A stretch of DNA of 7,889 nt. Source: Planctomycetaceae bacterium. GTDB lineage: Bacteria; Planctomycetota; Planctomycetia; Pirellulales; UBA1268. Each line of letters opens with the position of its first letter. Positions within the stretch are counted from its first letter, which is position 1. The stretch is taken from contig CANGGC010000085.1 of assembly GCA_947453125.1 (NCBI GenBank), positions 1 to 7,889 on the forward strand. The letters run 5' to 3'. The position numbers and the translations under genes are program-made. Positions 6,529 to 7,889 of the stretch are shown here, piece by piece. The notes below the pieces were generated by a model. That model did no database searches, had not been told where the DNA came from, and saw only the letters and a list, made by a program, of their open reading frames with translations.

Positions 6529-6665
6529 CGGGGGTGCCCACGCCCTGTCGCCGGACTTTTGCTTTGGCCCTCGGGGGCCAAAGCGGCACTCGGGTGCCGG
6601 CTGCGCTTCGCCATCCCTGGCTGCGCTTGCCTGCAACGCCGGCTCCCAGGGCATGGGCACCCCCG
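6529..6665. repeat. Inverted-repeat element with 19-bp arms
   Basis: The left arm CGGGGGTGCCCACGCCCTG (6529-6547) and right arm CAGGGCATGGGCACCCCCG (6647-6665) are reverse complements at 18 of 19 positions. They enclose 99 bp that hold two further hairpins. The whole is 137 bp with no open frame that could be a transposase. It could be a dispersed intergenic repeat (REP/BIME-like), a small MITE, or a strong mRNA 3'-end structure. I see no target-site duplication immediately outside the arms. Confidence 0.65.
6561..6599. repeat. Tandem hairpins with identical TCGG loops
   Basis: GCTTTGGCCC (6561-6570) and GGGCCAAAGC (6575-6584) form a perfect 10-bp stem with a TCGG loop. Directly after it, GGCAC (6585-6589) and GTGCC (6594-6598) form a second stem with the same TCGG loop. 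Back-to-back hairpins sharing a loop are the arrangement seen in dispersed palindromic repeat families. Confidence 0.65.
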
Positions 6666-6723
6666 TGCCTGCCACCGGGCGTGAAGGCGATGGAAGCACA
6701 GGTCGACACTGGGCGCGGGGACG

Positions 6724-6739
6724 GGGCGTGGCCACCCCC
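6724..6739. repeat. Third copy of the inverted-repeat arm
   Basis: GGGCGTGGCCACCCCC matches the reverse complement of the left arm at 15 of 16 positions and is in the same orientation as the right arm. It lies 58 bp beyond the end of the right arm, which suggests the element is part of a larger or duplicated array. Confidence 0.5.
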
Positions 6740-6742
6740 GAC

Positions 6743-6769
6743 GCTGCCATGGGGCAAGCTGCCATGGGG
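6743..6769. repeat. Tandem direct repeat, 15-bp period
   Basis: GCTGCCATGGGG occurs at 6743-6754 and exactly again at 6758-6769, separated by CAA. Just after it, CGGGG (6771-6775) and CCCCG (6781-6785) form a short hairpin. The repeat is in the spacer, not in a gene. Confidence 0.65.
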
Positions 6770-6808
6770 GCGGGGGCCAGCCCCGCAAGCCAAAGGCTCG
6801 TGCGAGGC

Positions 6809-7889
6809 TCACGACAAATTGTCGACTTCAAAGCCCTTGCGGTAATGGCGGCGCAGAAGGGCGTTGGCTTTATCGTGGTTGGGGATCGTCATCGCCGCCG
6901 GCTGCCAGCGGAGCTCGTCGCCGGGGAAGCGGTTGGCGAGCGTGCCGAGGAGGACAGTCTCGGTAAGCGGGCCGGCGTAGTCGAAGCCGCAGGTCGTCGG
7001 GGCGCCGCCGAGGCAGGCGTCGACGAAGAGGTGGTAGTGGTTGCCATCCGGGGCGGCCTCGATCTTCGCGTCGGCGAAGTCCTTGAGGGGGAGGAGCGTC
7101 GGCATCGCTACGTGCGGCAGGAGGATCGCCCCCTTCTCGCCGAGGAAGATCGAGCCCTGATCGGGAAGCGTCATCCGCTTGCCGTCAGCGCCATCGAGCG
7201 GCCACGTCGACGTGTCGGGCATCTTTCCGCCGTCATACCAGGTGAGCACGAAGCCGTCGGTGGTGTACTTCCCCGCCGGGAAGGTGAAGCGGGTCTCGTT
7301 CTGCATCCCGAACGACTCAGCCGGCGCCGCCGAGCTCTTGGAGAGGAGTGAACGAGCGGGGCCGAGTTGGAGGGCGCTGAAGACCGGATCGAGGATGTGG
7401 ATCGCCATGTCCCCCATCGTGCCGCCGCCGAAGTCGTACCAGCGGCGCCAGTTGCCGGGGTGGTATTGGTCGGGGCAGTAGGGATGCTCAGCCGCCGTGC
7501 CGAGCCACAAGTCCCAGTTGAGATTCTCGGGCACAGGCCCTGCAGCCGGCTTCGGGCCGTCGTAGCCCCAGGTTTTGCCGCTCCAGGAATGGGCCTCGCG
7601 AACCTTGCCGATGATCCCGCTCTGCACGAGCTTCACCGCCGTGCGGTACTGCGTGTTGGAATGGATCTGCGTGCCCATCTGCGTGACGAGCGCGGGATTG
7701 GCCGCGGCGATGGCGCGGAGCTGACGGGATTCGTGGACATCGTGCGTGAGGGGCTTCTGGCAGTAGACATGCTTGCCGTGATTGAGGGCCGTCATCGCCG
7801 CCGGGGCGTGGGTGTGATCGGGGGTGGAGACATGGACGGCATCGATCGAGCCTGCGAACTCGTCGAACATCTTCCGGAAGTCGGCGAAC
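6809..7889 (-). CDS. Gfo/Idh/MocA-family oxidoreductase, N-terminus cut by window edge
   Basis: The frame runs in from the right edge (359 residues visible) and stops at 6809. The visible part starts late in the N-terminal NAD(P)-binding Rossmann domain, with AVHVSTPDHTHAPAAM followed by KHVYCQKPLTHD. This loop corresponds to the EKP motif, and its lysine is retained although Glu is replaced by Gln, as in many planctomycete members. The C-terminal alpha/beta domain carries DFGGGTMGDMAIHILDP (about one third to one half way along), typical of the Gfo/Idh/MocA substrate domain. Family members oxidise or reduce sugars, inositols or related polyols; the substrate here cannot be told. The missing N-terminus would contain the GxGxxG nucleotide-binding motif and, in many planctomycete homologues, a Tat signal. 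An ATG at 7870 lies inside the domain and is not the true start. The gene is convergent with the methyltransferase. Confidence 0.9.
   Translation of the reverse strand, partial: FADFRKMFDEFAGSIDAVHVSTPDHTHAPAAMTALNHGKHVYCQKPLTHDVHESRQLRAIAAANPALVTQMGTQIHSNTQYRTAVKLVQSGIIGKVREAHSWSGKTWGYDGPKPAAGPVPENLNWDLWLGTAAEHPYCPDQYHPGNWRRWYDFGGGTMGDMAIHILDPVFSALQLGPARSLLSKSSAAPAESFGMQNETRFTFPAGKYTTDGFVLTWYDGGKMPDTSTWPLDGADGKRMTLPDQGSIFLGEKGAILLPHVAMPTLLPLKDFADAKIEAAPDGNHYHLFVDACLGGAPTTCGFDYAGPLTETVLLGTLANRFPGDELRWQPAAMTIPNHDKANALLRRHYRKGFEVDNLS

Larger units (their letters stand above)
6469..6808. other. 340-bp repeat-rich spacer between convergent genes
   Basis: The spacer lies between the methyltransferase stop and the oxidoreductase stop on the other strand. 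Its frames overlap on both strands and have no codon signature, so I call no gene. It holds a near-perfect inverted repeat, two hairpins with the same loop, a third copy of the arm motif and a direct repeat, all listed separately. A G-run at 6475-6479 and a C-run at 6507-6511 flank a short T-run at 6497-6501, which may contribute to termination after the methyltransferase gene. Confidence 0.7.

Noticed and set aside
6812..6824. Palindrome CGACAA-A-TTGTCG as an operator
   Set aside because: It lies in the last codons of the oxidoreductase gene, at its 3' end, where an operator is unlikely. It could be part of a terminator, but nothing else supports that.
6534..6845. Small genes in the repeat-rich spacer on either strand
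   Set aside because: Open frames over 6356-6845 in several phases follow from GC-rich palindromes. They have no consistent codon bias or recognisable product.
1..7889. CRISPR array, defence system, transposase, tRNA or rRNA
   Set aside because: I looked on both strands for regularly spaced repeats, DDE or HUH transposase motifs, nuclease or helicase domains and conserved RNA signatures. I found none beyond the repeats described.

Overview
The window looks like chromosomal DNA from a planctomycete, probably Pirellulales-like. This is inferred from protein style, not from a marker gene. The coding DNA is GC-rich with strongly GC-biased third codon positions. The gene set is typical of that phylum: a membrane-anchored WD40/TPR protein, two secreted PQQ-type beta-propeller proteins opening with the W-x-x-(F/I)-x-GP-x-x-x-G motif, and a Gfo/Idh/MocA oxidoreductase with the planctomycete-style QKPLTHD loop.

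Layout. (1) Positions 2-136 are the C-terminal tail of an unidentified + strand gene. (2) Positions 137-851 hold no convincing gene, but 247-468 contains several compact, partly nested inverted repeats. (3) Positions 852-2936 (+) encode a 694-residue protein with an N-terminal membrane segment, about ten WD40-like repeats and a helical/TPR C-terminus. (4) A 41-bp convergent gap carries a perfect 9-bp-stem hairpin that probably terminates transcription from both sides. (5) Positions 2978-4279 (-) and 4278-5621 (+) are two divergent, distantly paralogous PQQ-like propeller genes whose start codons overlap in a single CATG. (6) Positions 5740-6468 (+) encode a SAM-dependent methyltransferase that strongly resembles BtaB and the methyltransferase half of eukaryotic BTA1, which make the betaine lipid DGTS. 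No btaA partner is visible. (7) Positions 6469-6808 form a 340-bp spacer packed with inverted and direct repeats, probably a dispersed intergenic repeat element. (8) Positions 6809-7889 (-) are a Gfo/Idh/MocA oxidoreductase cut off at its N-terminus by the window edge.

The genes do not form an obvious pathway. The common theme is envelope or secreted beta-propellers plus one lipid-modifying enzyme. I see no defence system, CRISPR array, transposase, integrase, tRNA or rRNA. The items most worth a second look are the btaB-like gene without btaA, the structured 247-468 region, the 6529-6769 repeat cluster, and the CATG start overlap.
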